A stretch of DNA of 64,000 nt, from the NCBI RefSeq assembly GCF_039522665.1, contig NZ_BAAADV010000001.1, forward strand, positions 62,001 through 126,000, read 5' to 3'. This document shows, one piece after another, positions 40,997-50,800 of this stretch; position 1 is the stretch's first letter; each line of letters opens with the position of its first letter. The notes below the pieces were generated by a model. That model was given only the letters and a program-made list of their open reading frames with translations. It was not told the origin of the DNA and did not search any database. The position numbers were made by a program, and so were the translations under genes. This DNA comes from Natronoarchaeum mannanilyticum. GTDB lineage: Archaea > Halobacteriota > Halobacteria > Halobacteriales > Natronoarchaeaceae.

Positions 40997-41584
40997 ATGC
41001 GACTGACAACCTCGCTTCGGTGGGCACTGTACTACCGCGGCCTCGCGCTGCTTTCCTTCCTCGTCGGCGCGGCCGTGGCGGCCGCCGGCGTCTGGATCGG
41101 CCTCTACGACGTGCTGGTGGCGGTGCTCGATCTGGCCTCGGGCGGCGGATCCGTCTCGGACGCCCTGGCGTCGTCGCGCCCGATCGCGGGCGGCGCGCTG
41201 GTGGTGCTCGGCTTCGCGATCTGGCAGCTCGGCAAGACCGCGGCGTTCTACAAGACGCTGACGCAGGCGACCGAGTCGGAGATGGCCGATCGGTTCGACA
41301 CTCAGACCGTCAAAAGCGAGATTCTCGCGGCGCTCGACGAGCAGCTCTCGGAGCTGCACGCGGACGTGGAGACGACCCGTCGGCAGGTCAGCCGGCTGAA
41401 CCGCGAGGACCACGCGGACGAGCTCGTCGACGACGCCGTCGGGGCCGAAACGCCCGCGAGCGGCGACGATCGCGGTACGGCGTCGGGCACCGGACGCGGA
41501 ACGGCGTCGAACAGCGACGATCGCCGGTCGGGGGAGTCGCCGACGGAGAACGAGACGCCCTCGGGAACTCCCGAGAACCGGTAA
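40997..41584 (+). CDS. Two-TM membrane protein with coiled-coil tail
   Basis: A 195-residue protein with TM1 (about 11-36) and TM2 (about 65-85), then a helix with coiled-coil character (SEILAALDEQLSELHADVETTRRQVSRL) and a Ser/Thr/Gly-rich disordered C-terminus. No enzyme motif. The cytoplasmic coiled coil resembles the connector of two-TM sensor proteins but no signalling domain is attached. Divergent from ppsA. Function unknown. Confidence 0.7.
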   Translation: MRLTTSLRWALYYRGLALLSFLVGAAVAAAGVWIGLYDVLVAVLDLASGGGSVSDALASSRPIAGGALVVLGFAIWQLGKTAAFYKTLTQATESEMADRFDTQTVKSEILAALDEQLSELHADVETTRRQVSRLNREDHADELVDDAVGAETPASGDDRGTASGTGRGTASNSDDRRSGESPTENETPSGTPENR

Positions 41585-41595
41585 GTCGACCCGCC

Positions 41596-42504
41596 TCAGG
41601 CTTCGACGATCTCGTCCGATTCGATCTCCGGCACCGCGATCGTTCCTTCCAGACTCGTCACGCCGGCGCCGCCGACGCGGATCTTCTCGCCCACTTCGAC
41701 CCGCACCTCGCCGGGCCGATCGAGCACGTGGCCCTGCTCGAACAGCAGCTCGTCGGGGAGATCGCCGCCGAACGCGTCCGTGCGTCGGAGGTAGGCGCCG
41801 ACGGCGCCCGAGGCGGTGCCGGTGACCGGATCCTCGGGGACGCCCGCGCCGGGCGCGAACATCCGACCGTGGAGCGTCGCGTCGGGCGAGAGCGCGTCGA
41901 ACGTAAAGAGGTAGAGCCCGGTCGCGCCGACCTCCTCGCACAGCGCCTCGATCGCGGCCGGGTCGGGGTCGGCGCCCGTGACCTGCCGGAAGTACGTCGC
42001 CGGGACGACGAGGAAGGGAAGGCCGGTCGAGGCGACCGCCAGGGGGAGGTCGATCTCCAGCTCGCGGAGCGCGACGCCGTCGATCCCCAGCGCGTCGGCG
42101 ACCCGATCGTAGTCGAGGTCGACCTCGCGGAACTCGGGGCGGTCCTGGGTCATCCAGACGACGCCGTCCTCGCCGATCTCGACGTCGAGGACCCCGACGT
42201 TCGTTTCGAGGGTGTGCTCGCCAGCCGGCAGCTCCTCGGCCTCGCGAAGGTAGACGTGGCTGCCGATCGTGGCGTGCCCGCAGAGGTCGACCTCCTCGGT
42301 CGGCGTGAAGTAGCGCACCTTCCGGTCGGCGGGCCCGCTGGGCAGCAGGAACGCGGTCTCGCTGACCGACAGCTCCCGCGCGATCGCCTGCATCTGCTCC
42401 TCGGACAGTCCCTCGGCGTCCGGGACGACCCCGGCCGGGTTGCCGGCCAGCGGCTCCTCGGTGAACGCGTCGACGAGGGCGACCTCGAGTGTGTCGTCGC
42501 TCAT
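41596..42504 (-). CDS. PhzF-family isomerase-like protein
   Basis: A 302-residue PhzF/epimerase-fold protein. N-terminal VALVDAFTEEPLAGNPAGVVPDA, then SETAFLLPS, then YFTPTEEVDLCGHATIGS with the DxCGHAT motif, and in the second half DATLHGRMFAPGAGVPEDPVTGTASGAV. PhzF proteins catalyse isomerisations in secondary metabolism, but most chromosomal members have unknown substrates. ATG 42504 is chosen because the fold starts 5 residues later; an upstream in-frame start adds 8 codons. Confidence 0.9.
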   Translation of the reverse strand: MSDDTLEVALVDAFTEEPLAGNPAGVVPDAEGLSEEQMQAIARELSVSETAFLLPSGPADRKVRYFTPTEEVDLCGHATIGSHVYLREAEELPAGEHTLETNVGVLDVEIGEDGVVWMTQDRPEFREVDLDYDRVADALGIDGVALRELEIDLPLAVASTGLPFLVVPATYFRQVTGADPDPAAIEALCEEVGATGLYLFTFDALSPDATLHGRMFAPGAGVPEDPVTGTASGAVGAYLRRTDAFGGDLPDELLFEQGHVLDRPGEVRVEVGEKIRVGGAGVTSLEGTIAVPEIESDEIVEA

Positions 42505-42607
42505 GCCAGGGTACAACGGGGACCGCACTCAAAGGAGTGACGCCACGGGCGGGTCGGTCGGACGAGCCGATCGACGGCGTCAGCGTCCGGCGGCGTCCGC
42601 AGGCGTC

Positions 42608-44047
42608 TCAGAGCCCGTCGAGCCAGTCGGCCAGATCGGTCACGACCGACTCGGCGACGTTGTTCGGGACGGAGTACTCCGCCGGAACGGAGGTGCCGTA
42701 TCCGGGCATGAACATGTGGTTCAACTGTTCGTACGACTCGAAGGCGGCGTCCGAATCGTCGGATAGCTCGGACTGCCAGAGGCCGAAATCGTCCTCCGGC
42801 GACACCTGATAGTCCCGCTGGCCCTGAAGGAACTGCATCGGAACGGACAGGTCGGCGGCCGTCGCGACCTGATCGTAGTCCGCGATGCTGTCCCAGAACG
42901 CGCCGGACTCCTGGAACAGCTGCTCGTCGTCCTCGTAGTTCCCGTTACGGATCTGCTCGGCCATGTTCCGGGCGGCCTGCAGCTGGTTCTGCGCGACGTC
43001 GAGGCTGTGATCGCCGAGGTTCGCGAGGTACTCGTACTGCTCGACGAACACGTCCGGCAGCGGGCGCGCGGGGGCCGCGAGCGCGACACCGCCGGCCAGC
43101 TCGTCCGATCGCTCGACGATCCGCGGCATCGCCATGCCGCCGAGGCTGTGGCCGACCGCCGCGACCGGACCGACCGGCTCGGCCTGCCGGATGCGGTCGA
43201 CGGCCGCCAGCGTGTCCGAGACGACGATCCGGTCGAACGTCGCCTCCGCGGGCGCCACGTTGCAGGCGTACGTGCGCTTGTCGAACCGCAGCGCGGCGAC
43301 GCCGTTGCTCGCCAGTCCCTCGGCGATGTCCTTGAACGGCTTGTTCGGACTGCCGCGGCGGGACTCGTTGCGGTCGACCGGACCGCTCCCGTGGACGAGG
43401 ACGACGCCGGGCACCTCCCCGTCCGCGTCCTGACGAGCCTGCGAGTCAGGGCTCGACGAGCTTCGCTCGTCGGCGTCGGGAAGCGTCAGCGTCCCCTCGA
43501 TGAGACAGTCCTCGACGTCGAGTTCGACCGTTCGCTCCTCGAACGAGTTCGCGTCGACGTACGACGGGCTGGCGTACTCGCCGACGACGACGGCACCGAG
43601 CAGCTGCGGGTCGTCGGTGTGGGTGACCTGCAGATCGGCGTCGGCCTCCGCGAACGCGAGCGTCGCGACGACGGCGCTCCGTCCCTGTACGGTCGTCGTC
43701 TCGGTTTCGGCGATCTCGACGTACTCGTTGCCGGCGGCCGTTAGCCCCATCCAGAGCCGTTCGAGCTGGGCGACGAGGCGGTCCTGACTGGCGATCTCCG
43801 AGGAAAATCGTTCGGCAGCGCGCTCGTACTCGCCGGCCGAGAGGTCCCCGACCATGGCGGTCACGAGCGCTTCGGGCGTCTCCGGCTCCCCGTCGTCGCC
43901 GGTCGACTCGTTGTTCTCGCCGGGCGACGGGTCGTCGCCGTCTCCGGGATCGTCCGAGAACAGCCCCGTACAGCCTGCGACCGACGCCGCGGTCGCGGTC
44001 GTCACCCCGGCGAGTAGCGATCGCCGGGTCGATTCTCGTTTGTCCAT
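42608..44047 (-). CDS. Secreted lipoprotein alpha/beta-hydrolase
   Basis: A 479-residue protein. A twin-arginine-like leader (ESTRRSLLAGVTTATAASVAGC) ends in a lipobox Cys, followed by an acidic spacer. Residues about 55-150 look like a DUF3887-type ligand domain; the alpha/beta-hydrolase follows with VVLVHGSGP and the nucleophile elbow GHSLGGMAMP. An ester or peptide hydrolase at the cell surface is likely; the substrate is unknown. A short hairpin-forming insertion encodes ADERSSSSPDSQARQD around 43435-43475, in the acidic loop before the first hydrolase strand. Convergent with nothing; divergent from the phosphoribosyltransferase. Confidence 0.82.
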   Translation of the reverse strand: MDKRESTRRSLLAGVTTATAASVAGCTGLFSDDPGDGDDPSPGENNESTGDDGEPETPEALVTAMVGDLSAGEYERAAERFSSEIASQDRLVAQLERLWMGLTAAGNEYVEIAETETTTVQGRSAVVATLAFAEADADLQVTHTDDPQLLGAVVVGEYASPSYVDANSFEERTVELDVEDCLIEGTLTLPDADERSSSSPDSQARQDADGEVPGVVLVHGSGPVDRNESRRGSPNKPFKDIAEGLASNGVAALRFDKRTYACNVAPAEATFDRIVVSDTLAAVDRIRQAEPVGPVAAVGHSLGGMAMPRIVERSDELAGGVALAAPARPLPDVFVEQYEYLANLGDHSLDVAQNQLQAARNMAEQIRNGNYEDDEQLFQESGAFWDSIADYDQVATAADLSVPMQFLQGQRDYQVSPEDDFGLWQSELSDDSDAAFESYEQLNHMFMPGYGTSVPAEYSVPNNVAESVVTDLADWLDGL

Positions 44048-44156
44048 CGTGTCGAGAATACGTAAGGTGGCGTTAAATTATTTTACATTCCGCGGAACGA
44101 ATCTTTAGTCGGTACTCTCCACCCCGCGTCCGGCATACGCGTCTGCGGTGTCGAGA

Positions 44157-44177
44157 CGCACCACTTTAGGCGGTGCG
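44157..44177. promoter_or_regulatory. Inverted repeat over the phosphoribosyltransferase TATA box
   Basis: CGCACC and GGTGCG flank ACTTTAGGC, which holds the TTTAGG TATA box (44165-44170) 29 nt before ATG 44194. A repressor site over the TATA box is an inference. Confidence 0.4.
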
Positions 44178-44193
44178 ACGCCCTCCCGTAGGC

Positions 44194-44895
44194 ATGGGCG
44201 AGCTTCCGGACGAGTTCAAGTGCACGGTCTCCGACTGGGACTACATCTACAGCCTCTGTCGGACGGTTAGCGAGCAGGTCAAGGCCGCGGAGTTCGAGCC
44301 CGACGTCGTCGTCGCGCTCGCGCGAGGCGGCTGGTTCGCCGGGCGGTGTCTCTGTGACTTCCTCGGGCTCGACGACCTGACGAGCCTGAAGATGGAACAC
44401 TACGTCGGAACGGGTCAGAAGGCCGACGAGCCCCAGGTCCGCTACCCGATGCCGGAGGGCAGCGTCGAGGGCAAGGACGTGCTGATCATCGACGACATCG
44501 CCGACACCGGCGGGTCGATCGAGCGCGCCCACGAGTACGTCACCGACCGGAACCCCGGCGAAGTGCGGACCGCCACCCTGCAGCTGCTCCAGACAAGCGA
44601 GTTCGAGCCGGAGTTCGTCGGCGAGCGCTTGGAGGAGTGGGCCTGGATCGTCTACCCCTGGAACTTCATCGAGGACATGATCGAGCTGATCGAGGGCGTC
44701 ATGGAGAAAGCCGACCAGGACGCGTTCGACGACGAGGACGTGCGCCACTACCTCTCGGAGTTCCACGACGTCGACCGGATCGAGATGGAGATCGCCCAGC
44801 CCGACCGGCTGGACGAGGTGCTGACCGAGATGGAACGCCGCGACGTGATCGAGGCGACGACCGGCGACGGGGACCGCTGGCGGCTGGCGGAGTAG
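44194..44895 (+). CDS. Phosphoribosyltransferase with C-terminal extension
   Basis: A 233-residue protein. The PRTase type I core has VVVALARGGWFAGRCLCDF, a basic-Lys/metal loop segment, and the PRPP signature DVLIIDDIADTGGSIERA at about 97-114. The C-terminal 70 residues are a helical, acidic domain, FIEDMIELIEGVMEKADQD to the end, ending in a winged-helix-like segment (LTEMERRDVIEATTGDGDRW). Likely a purine (guanine/xanthine) phosphoribosyltransferase by resemblance; the base is not certain. Confidence 0.85.
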   Translation: MGELPDEFKCTVSDWDYIYSLCRTVSEQVKAAEFEPDVVVALARGGWFAGRCLCDFLGLDDLTSLKMEHYVGTGQKADEPQVRYPMPEGSVEGKDVLIIDDIADTGGSIERAHEYVTDRNPGEVRTATLQLLQTSEFEPEFVGERLEEWAWIVYPWNFIEDMIELIEGVMEKADQDAFDDEDVRHYLSEFHDVDRIEMEIAQPDRLDEVLTEMERRDVIEATTGDGDRWRLAE

Positions 44896-44930
44896 ACCGG
44901 TCTGTCCGGACGAGCGCCACGGCCGACCAC

Positions 44931-45623
44931 TCAGTCCAGGCGCACGTTGTCGAATACGTGCCGAACGTCGGTCTCCCAGACGATGTTCATGCCGACGGCG
45001 ACGGTCGCCGCCCCGTCGACGTCGCCGACGTCGTAGCTGAACGTCTTCCAGCCGGAGTGGGCCTCGACGTCGTTGTCGCGATCGAAGTCGACCTCGACGA
45101 GCTCGCTCGAGGACTTCTCGCCGGCGTAGAACGCTACCTGCGTCAGGATGTTGAACGACTCCTCGTCGTTGTACACGTCGACGCTGACGGACTCGACGTC
45201 CGACAGGTCGACCGTCTGGGCGACCCAGACGGTGCCGTCGTCCGCGCTTCCGTCCAGGTAGAACTCGACCGAGGCGTCCCCATCCGAGGCTCGCCGGTCG
45301 ACGGTCGTGACGCCGTGGTCGACTTTCTCGGTCGAATCGCCGGGCTCTTCGGGGAGATCTGTACCGACGGTCCAGCCGTTGAGACCGTTCTCGAACGACG
45401 GATTCTCGAACGCGACCGGATGGGGCTCGCCCGACTCCGACTCGTTCGGATCGGAATCCTCCGGCTCGGTCTCGTTCGGTGCGGAATCAGACGGATCCGA
45501 TTCGTCCGGGTCCGTCTCGTTGGGCTCGCCGTCCGAGTCGTCCTCTAGCATTCCTGTGCAACCGGCTGCGGCGGACGCGCCGAGCGCGCACGCCGCGGTG
45601 GAGAGCAGTTGTCTGCGTCGCAT
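44931..45623 (-). CDS. Secreted lipoprotein with jelly-roll (carbohydrate-binding-like) domain
   Basis: A 230-residue protein: MRRRQLLSTAACALGASAAAGC leader and lipobox, then a 45-residue acidic spacer with repeated D/E-P-N-E-T/S units, then a beta-sandwich domain starting AFENPSFENGLNGWTVG, a pattern typical of CBM/galactose-binding-like modules. It would bind a sugar or polymer at the cell surface. No catalytic motif. Confidence 0.75.
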   Translation of the reverse strand: MRRRQLLSTAACALGASAAAGCTGMLEDDSDGEPNETDPDESDPSDSAPNETEPEDSDPNESESGEPHPVAFENPSFENGLNGWTVGTDLPEEPGDSTEKVDHGVTTVDRRASDGDASVEFYLDGSADDGTVWVAQTVDLSDVESVSVDVYNDEESFNILTQVAFYAGEKSSSELVEVDFDRDNDVEAHSGWKTFSYDVGDVDGAATVAVGMNIVWETDVRHVFDNVRLD

Positions 45624-45775
45624 CGTCGTCGACTTCGGGGTCCCGAGGTAGGTATCTTCTCTAAGCTAAAACGTCCGTTTGATCCACCGCACCGACGACG
45701 TGACCGCTCAGCGACGGTTACCGCATCAGAAGGTTCTTACTTGGCCTCACCTACTATCGTCAAGACCCGCTTACC

Positions 45776-46024
45776 ATGCCCGCATCCGATTATCTCGACC
45801 TCGCCCGCGCCGAGCCGGGCCGCGTCGTCGCCTACTCGGTCGTCCCCGTTCTCGTCGCGCTCGCGCAGCTGGCGAACGTACTGCACCACGGCATCTCGCC
45901 GGTGTACCCCGGTCTGTTCGCGCTGGCGCTGATCGCGTTCGCGGCGCTCGCCGCGCAGTACCACGTCGCGGCCAACCGCGTCGAAGAAGCGTGGTCGGCG
46001 ACTGCCGGGCAGTCGGCCGACTGA
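45776..46024 (+). CDS. Small two-TM membrane protein
   Basis: An 82-residue protein with two hydrophobic segments (about 18-37 and 45-62) followed by AQYHVAANRVEEAW. Similar in layout to the 87-residue protein at 16192-16455. Function unknown. The 152-nt upstream gap shows only promoter-like AT-rich DNA. Confidence 0.65.
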   Translation: MPASDYLDLARAEPGRVVAYSVVPVLVALAQLANVLHHGISPVYPGLFALALIAFAALAAQYHVAANRVEEAWSATAGQSAD

Positions 46025-46025
46025 A

Positions 46026-46496
46026 TCAGGCCGTCCGGATCGCGGTGTCCCGATCCTCCGCCTGGCTCCCCTTGTAGGCGTTGTACGCGCCGATCGCCGC
46101 CACGATCAGCCCGCTGACGACCGTGCTCCAGAACATTCCGGTTCCCATCGTGAACGTGATGAAGGGAGCGACCAGCAGCCACAGCCCCAGCAGCGCGACC
46201 AGCCCGGCGGCCGCGCGGCTGACGTTTTCCTCCTTGGACAGCCGGTAGAAGTTCGCGCCGGCCACCAGGAAGATCGCGGTCCCGACGATCACGTTGTTCC
46301 AGCCGGCCGCCGCCAGGCTGATGCCGTCGGCGACGTCGCCGTACACGAACGGGGAGAGCGCGACCCAGGCCCCGAACAGCGACGCGAGTCCGGCCAGCAG
46401 CTTCGAGCCGCGCAGATCGACCGTCCGGTGGTCGTCGGCCTCGCGGCGGTCGTCGGTCGTCTCCGCGGTCATATCTCTGTCGGATGTGTCTGCCAT
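46026..46496 (-). CDS. SPW-repeat membrane protein
   Basis: A 156-residue protein with four TM helices and two SPW-type repeats: LASLFGAWVALSPFVYG and LVALLGLWLLVAPFIT. The N-terminal 35 residues are hydrophilic. SPW proteins are membrane proteins of unknown role. ATG 46496 is preceded by GGAGGGT (46503-46509 complement), one of the few clear Shine-Dalgarno-like sites in this window, and a GATAAA TATA-like box at 46551-46556. Convergent with the two-TM gene, 1 nt apart. Confidence 0.8.
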   Translation of the reverse strand: MADTSDRDMTAETTDDRREADDHRTVDLRGSKLLAGLASLFGAWVALSPFVYGDVADGISLAAAGWNNVIVGTAIFLVAGANFYRLSKEENVSRAAAGLVALLGLWLLVAPFITFTMGTGMFWSTVVSGLIVAAIGAYNAYKGSQAEDRDTAIRTA

Positions 46497-46561
46497 GATT
46501 GTACCCTCCAATCGGAACGACGTCGCTAAGCCGGGAAAAGGAGTCGACTGTTTATCTCCCG

Positions 46562-46577
46562 ACCTGCGATCGCAGGT
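46562..46577. promoter_or_regulatory. Perfect 16-bp palindrome upstream of the SPW gene
   Basis: ACCTGCGATCGCAGGT is a perfect palindrome 6 nt upstream of the TATA-like box of the SPW-repeat gene and 14 nt after the stop of the 38-codon gene. It is a good operator candidate and could alternatively end the small gene's transcript. Confidence 0.5.
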
Positions 46578-46590
46578 AGCTAGCGGCGAC

Positions 46591-46707
46591 TTACTCGCGA
46601 CGCCTGCGACCGTCGTCCCGGACGTACTCCAGCGCGGAGACGTACTCGGTTGGGTCGACGCGCTCTTCGGACTCGCGGAGACGTTCACGAATTTTCGTTG
46701 GAGTCAT
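46591..46707 (-). CDS. Small 38-residue protein
   Basis: The minus strand encodes MTPTKIRERLRESEERVDP and continues to TAA at 46591, 38 residues, highly charged and helical with a basic end (DDGRRRRE). It is too short for standard ORF lists, but codon use has the GC-rich third positions of neighbours for most of its length. It sits upstream of the SPW-repeat gene on the same strand. No homolog recognised. Confidence 0.45.
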   Translation of the reverse strand: MTPTKIRERLRESEERVDPTEYVSALEYVRDDGRRRRE

Positions 46708-46816
46708 GTGCTATCATACGACACGCTAGAGCATAACTGCTACGGTGAGCGGTGCTGCGTCGGCAGCGCGACGAGATCAGGTATCGGCGCCGGCCAGCGG
46801 TCGTCGACAGCGCCGC

Positions 46817-47815
46817 TCAGTCCGCGACCGCCGGCTCCTCGGCCTCGACGGCGCTGGGATCCTGGACCCAGAGATCGCCGAACAGCTCGTCCTGCTGGAG
46901 CTCGACGTGGCCGCGGTTCGCGAGAAAGAGCAAGGCGAGGTACGTCTCGACGCGGGAGCCGCCGGCGTCGTCGATCTCGGCGTACAGCACCTCGCGTCGC
47001 CCCGCGTCGTACTGCTCGCGGAGCACCCGATTGACGTCCTCGATCACCGTCTCGATGTCCTCCTCGTGGGCGTTGCCGGTCACCTCGTCCTCGGTCGGCT
47101 CGTCGGCCGCCCGGAGGTCGTCGCCGGAGTGGTAATCGAGCGTCTGAGTGCCCCGCTGGAACCCCTGGGGCGACTCGGTCGTGTCGTACTCGCGGGATTC
47201 CTTCCACCAGGTGTCGCGCTCGGCCTCCCGCAGCTCGCGGACGAGCTCGTCGAGCGTCTCGGGCTTGCCCCGGACGCTCTTCCGATCGAGGCGGCGCTCC
47301 ATCTCGGCTTCGAGCCCCGCGACCGGATCGGGGCCGGCGGGGGCGTCGCCGCCGCTCTCAGGGTCGTCGACGAACGGCTGCTCCCACGGCTCGGGCTCGT
47401 CGGGCTCCTCGGTCCCCTCCGAGAGCAGCCCGTCGCCTTTCATCCGGAGGAGCACGCTCGCGTAGAACAGCGCCCGCCCCGAGGTCCGGAGGTCGGCCTC
47501 GTCGAGCCGGTCGAGGTACTTGTCGGTCACCGTCACGACGTCGATGTCCCACGGGTCGATCTCGCCCTCCTCGGCGAGATTCACCAGCAGCTCGACCGGT
47601 TCGACCTCCTCGTCGTCGTCCTCTCCGTCGCCGGACGCCGCTGCGGCGTCGGGTGAAGCCGTTGCGTCGTCAGGGTGTGCGTCTCCGGCTTCCCCGTCGC
47701 CGGACGCCGAAGCGTCCCCGCCGAGACCGCCGGGGAGTCCGTCGTCGCCCGCGTCGTCCGGCCGCTCGCGGTCCTCGTGGCCCGCGATGTTCAGCGGCAC
47801 GTCGTCGTCAGTCAT
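46817..47815 (-). CDS. scpA: Segregation and condensation protein ScpA
   Basis: A 332-residue kleisin. After a 65-residue acidic low-complexity N-terminus, the kleisin N-domain reads EPVELLVNLAEEGEIDPWDIDVVTVTDKYL and ASVLLRMKGDGL; the C-terminal winged helix is VETYLALLFLANRGHVEL followed by DELFGDLWV. ScpA bridges the SMC dimer heads. It overlaps the smc stop by 8 nt, so the pair is coupled; no ScpB gene is adjacent. Confidence 0.93.
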   Translation of the reverse strand: MTDDDVPLNIAGHEDRERPDDAGDDGLPGGLGGDASASGDGEAGDAHPDDATASPDAAAASGDGEDDDEEVEPVELLVNLAEEGEIDPWDIDVVTVTDKYLDRLDEADLRTSGRALFYASVLLRMKGDGLLSEGTEEPDEPEPWEQPFVDDPESGGDAPAGPDPVAGLEAEMERRLDRKSVRGKPETLDELVRELREAERDTWWKESREYDTTESPQGFQRGTQTLDYHSGDDLRAADEPTEDEVTGNAHEEDIETVIEDVNRVLREQYDAGRREVLYAEIDDAGGSRVETYLALLFLANRGHVELQQDELFGDLWVQDPSAVEAEEPAVAD

Positions 47816-50800
47816 CCGCGCTCACCTCCCCGTCGCCCGAGCCGTCGAGCTGGATGCCGGTGACCGCGCTGACGTTGTCGCCCTGCATCGTGACGCCGAT
47901 GGCGCGCTCGGAGCGATCCAGCATCGCCGAGCGGTGGGACACGACGACGAACTGCGCGTCGCCCGCGAGCTCGTCGACCATCTCGCCGACGCGCTCGGCG
48001 TTGGCGGCGTCGAGAAAGGCGTCGACCTCGTCTAACGCGTAGAACGGCGCCGGGTTGTACCGCTGGATCGCGAAGATGAAGGCGAGCGCGGTCAGGGACT
48101 TCTCGCCGCCCGACATCGCGTCGAGGCGCTGGATCGGCTTGTCGCCGGGCTCGGCCTTCATCGTCATGCCGCCCTCGAAGGGATCCTCGGGATCTTCGAG
48201 GTGGAGCGTCCCGGTGCCGTTCGAGAGCCGCTGGAAGATCTCCTCGAACTGGTCGTCGATCGCCTCGTAGGCTTCCATGAACGTCGCTTTCTTCTGGGCC
48301 TCGTAGGAGTCGATCCGCTCGCGGATGCCGTCCCGCTCCTCGACGAGGGTGTCGCGGCCCGCTTCGAGTTCTTCGAGGTCTTCCTCGACCTCGTCGTACT
48401 CCTCGATCGCGAGCATATTTACGGGTTCGAGCTCCTCCATCTCGGATTCGAGCGTCTCGACCCGCTCGGTGACCTCGTCGTGGTCGGGGATCTCCTCGGG
48501 ATCGTACTCGCCGACGGCGGCTTCGAGCTCCTCGACCTCCCACTCGAGCCGGTCTTCGGCGTCACGCAGATCCTCCAACTTGCTCTCGACGCGGTCGACG
48601 TCGTCCCGGGCGCTGTCGCGCTCGGACTTTGCCGCCTTGAGTTCGTCCTTGAGCTCGGAGCGCTCGTCTTTCAGCTCGGCCAGCTCGTCTTCGAGTTCGA
48701 GGACCTCCTGGCGTTTCTCTTCCAGCAGTTCTTCCTTCTCGTCGATCTGATCTTCGAGCTCCGATATCTGCTCCTCGCAGTCGGCCTTGCGATTTTGAGC
48801 GTCCTCGATCGTCTCGTTGAGCTCCTCGATCGACTCCTCGGCGTACTGCTTCTCGAGCTGGTACTCGTTGAGATCGGCGTCGAGATCGTCGAGCGTGTCC
48901 TCCAGCTCGTCGATCTCGTCCTCGACGGCCTCGGCCTGGCTGGTCAGCTCCGGAATTTCGGAGTCGGCCAGCTCGGTCTCTAGCTCCTCGATGTCGGCGT
49001 CGATCTCGGCCAGCTCGTCGTCGGCCTCGTCGAGCTCCTCGTCGATCTCGCTCATGCGCTCGTCGACCGACTCGCGCTCCTCGCGGAGCTCTTCGAGTCG
49101 GTCTTCCTTCTCGCCGATGCTCTCGCGAACCGCCTCGATCTCGGCCTCGGTGCTCTCGATCTCCGATTCGATCGAGCGCACCTGATCGTTCGCGTCGGTC
49201 TTGCGGTCGCGCGCGTCGTCGAGGCGGTCCTCGACGCCCTGGAGGTCCTCGCGCAGCGAGTCGCGCTCGTCCTGTAGTTCCTGGATCGCCTCTGCGACCC
49301 GTTCGAGCTGGCCCTTGCCGGACTTCGAGAACGAGTACCGAGAGCCGCTGGTCGAACCGCCGGTCATCGCGCCGCTCTTCTCGACGAGTTCGCCGTCGAG
49401 CGTGACCATCCGGAAATCGCCCATGTACTCGCGCGCGGTGTCCATGTCCTCGACGACGAGCGTGTCGCCGAGCACGTACGAAAAGATGCCCGAGTAGCTC
49501 GAATCGAAGTCGACGAGATTGTACGCGAAGTCGACGACGCCCGGATCCGAGGGCTTCGAGGGGAGGCTCCGGGAGTGCATCTCCGTCAGCGGGAGGAAGG
49601 TGGCCCGACCCGCGTTGCGCGACTTCAGGTACTCGATGCAGTCCTGGCCGACGCCGTCGTCGTCGACGACGACGTTGGCGAGCCGGCCGCCCGCCGCCGT
49701 CTCGCAGGCGGTCGCGTACTGCTGGGAGACGCCGCCGAGCTGGCCGACGGTGCCGTGGACGCCGTCGAGGTCGCCGTTCAGAATCGTCGTCACCGCGCGG
49801 CCGTAGGAGCTGTCGCCGCTCTCGTCGGCGCGGGCCTCGAGCTCGGCGTACTCCTGTTGCTTGGCCTGGATCTCGTCCTCGACGTCGGCGATGTCGTCCT
49901 GCAGCGACCGCTTTTGCTGCTTGAGATCGTCGACGACCTCCTCGATGTTCTCGGCGTTCGACCGGGCCTTCGTCAGCTCGTTCTGCAGGTCCTCCACGTC
50001 GGACTCCAGTTCGGGGATCTGCTCGCGCGCTTCGTCGATCTCGGCCTCGAGGTCCGCGATCTCGTTGGAGCGGCGCCGCGCCTCGTCGAGCAGCCGATCC
50101 TTCTCGCGCTGGAGGTCGTTGCGTTCCTCCTTGACCGACTCGCGGTCGGCCTTGCGCTCCTGCAGGTCGGCCTTCAGCTCGTCGAACTCGGTGTCGATGT
50201 CGTCGATCTGCTGCTCGATGTCGGCGAGCTCGGCCTCCTTGGACTGGATGTCCGCCTTGACGGAGGACTTCTCGACCTTGATCTCCCGGATGTCGGACTC
50301 CAGGTCGTCGATCTCCTCCTGCTTGCGGTCGACCTCGACGAACGCCTCACGACGCTCGTTTTCGGCGGCCTCGCGCTTCTCTTCGGTCGACTCGATCTTG
50401 TCCTCGAGCCGGGCGACGTCGCCTTTGATCCCCTCGATCTCGCTTTTGATCTCCAGCTGTTCGTCCTCGCCCTTGCGCTCGATCTCGGCGTTGAGATCCT
50501 CGAGATCCTCTTCCAGCCGGACGACCGTACCTTGCTTCTCGTCGAGGTCGCGCTGGAGCTCTTCGAGTTCCGCCTCGCGCTCGGCGATCGACTCGCGGAC
50601 GTCCGCGAGGTCGTCGCGCTTGTCCTCGAGTTCCGCGGCTTTGAGGTAGCCCTCGTACTCCTCTTTCTCCTCGCGGAGCGACTGGTACTCCAGGGCGGTC
50701 TCGCGCTCGTCGCTGAGCTGGTCGAGGCGCTCCTGCTTCTCGTCGATCTTCAGCTGGGCCTCGTCGATCTGGTCCTCGACCGCCTCCAGTTCCTCGAAGG

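Noticed and set aside
43435-43475. Hairpin in the alpha/beta-hydrolase gene as an insertion
   Set aside because: The inverted GACGAGC/GCTCGTC segment keeps the reading frame and falls in an acidic loop; it is a small in-frame repeat, not evidence of a mobile element or a broken gene.
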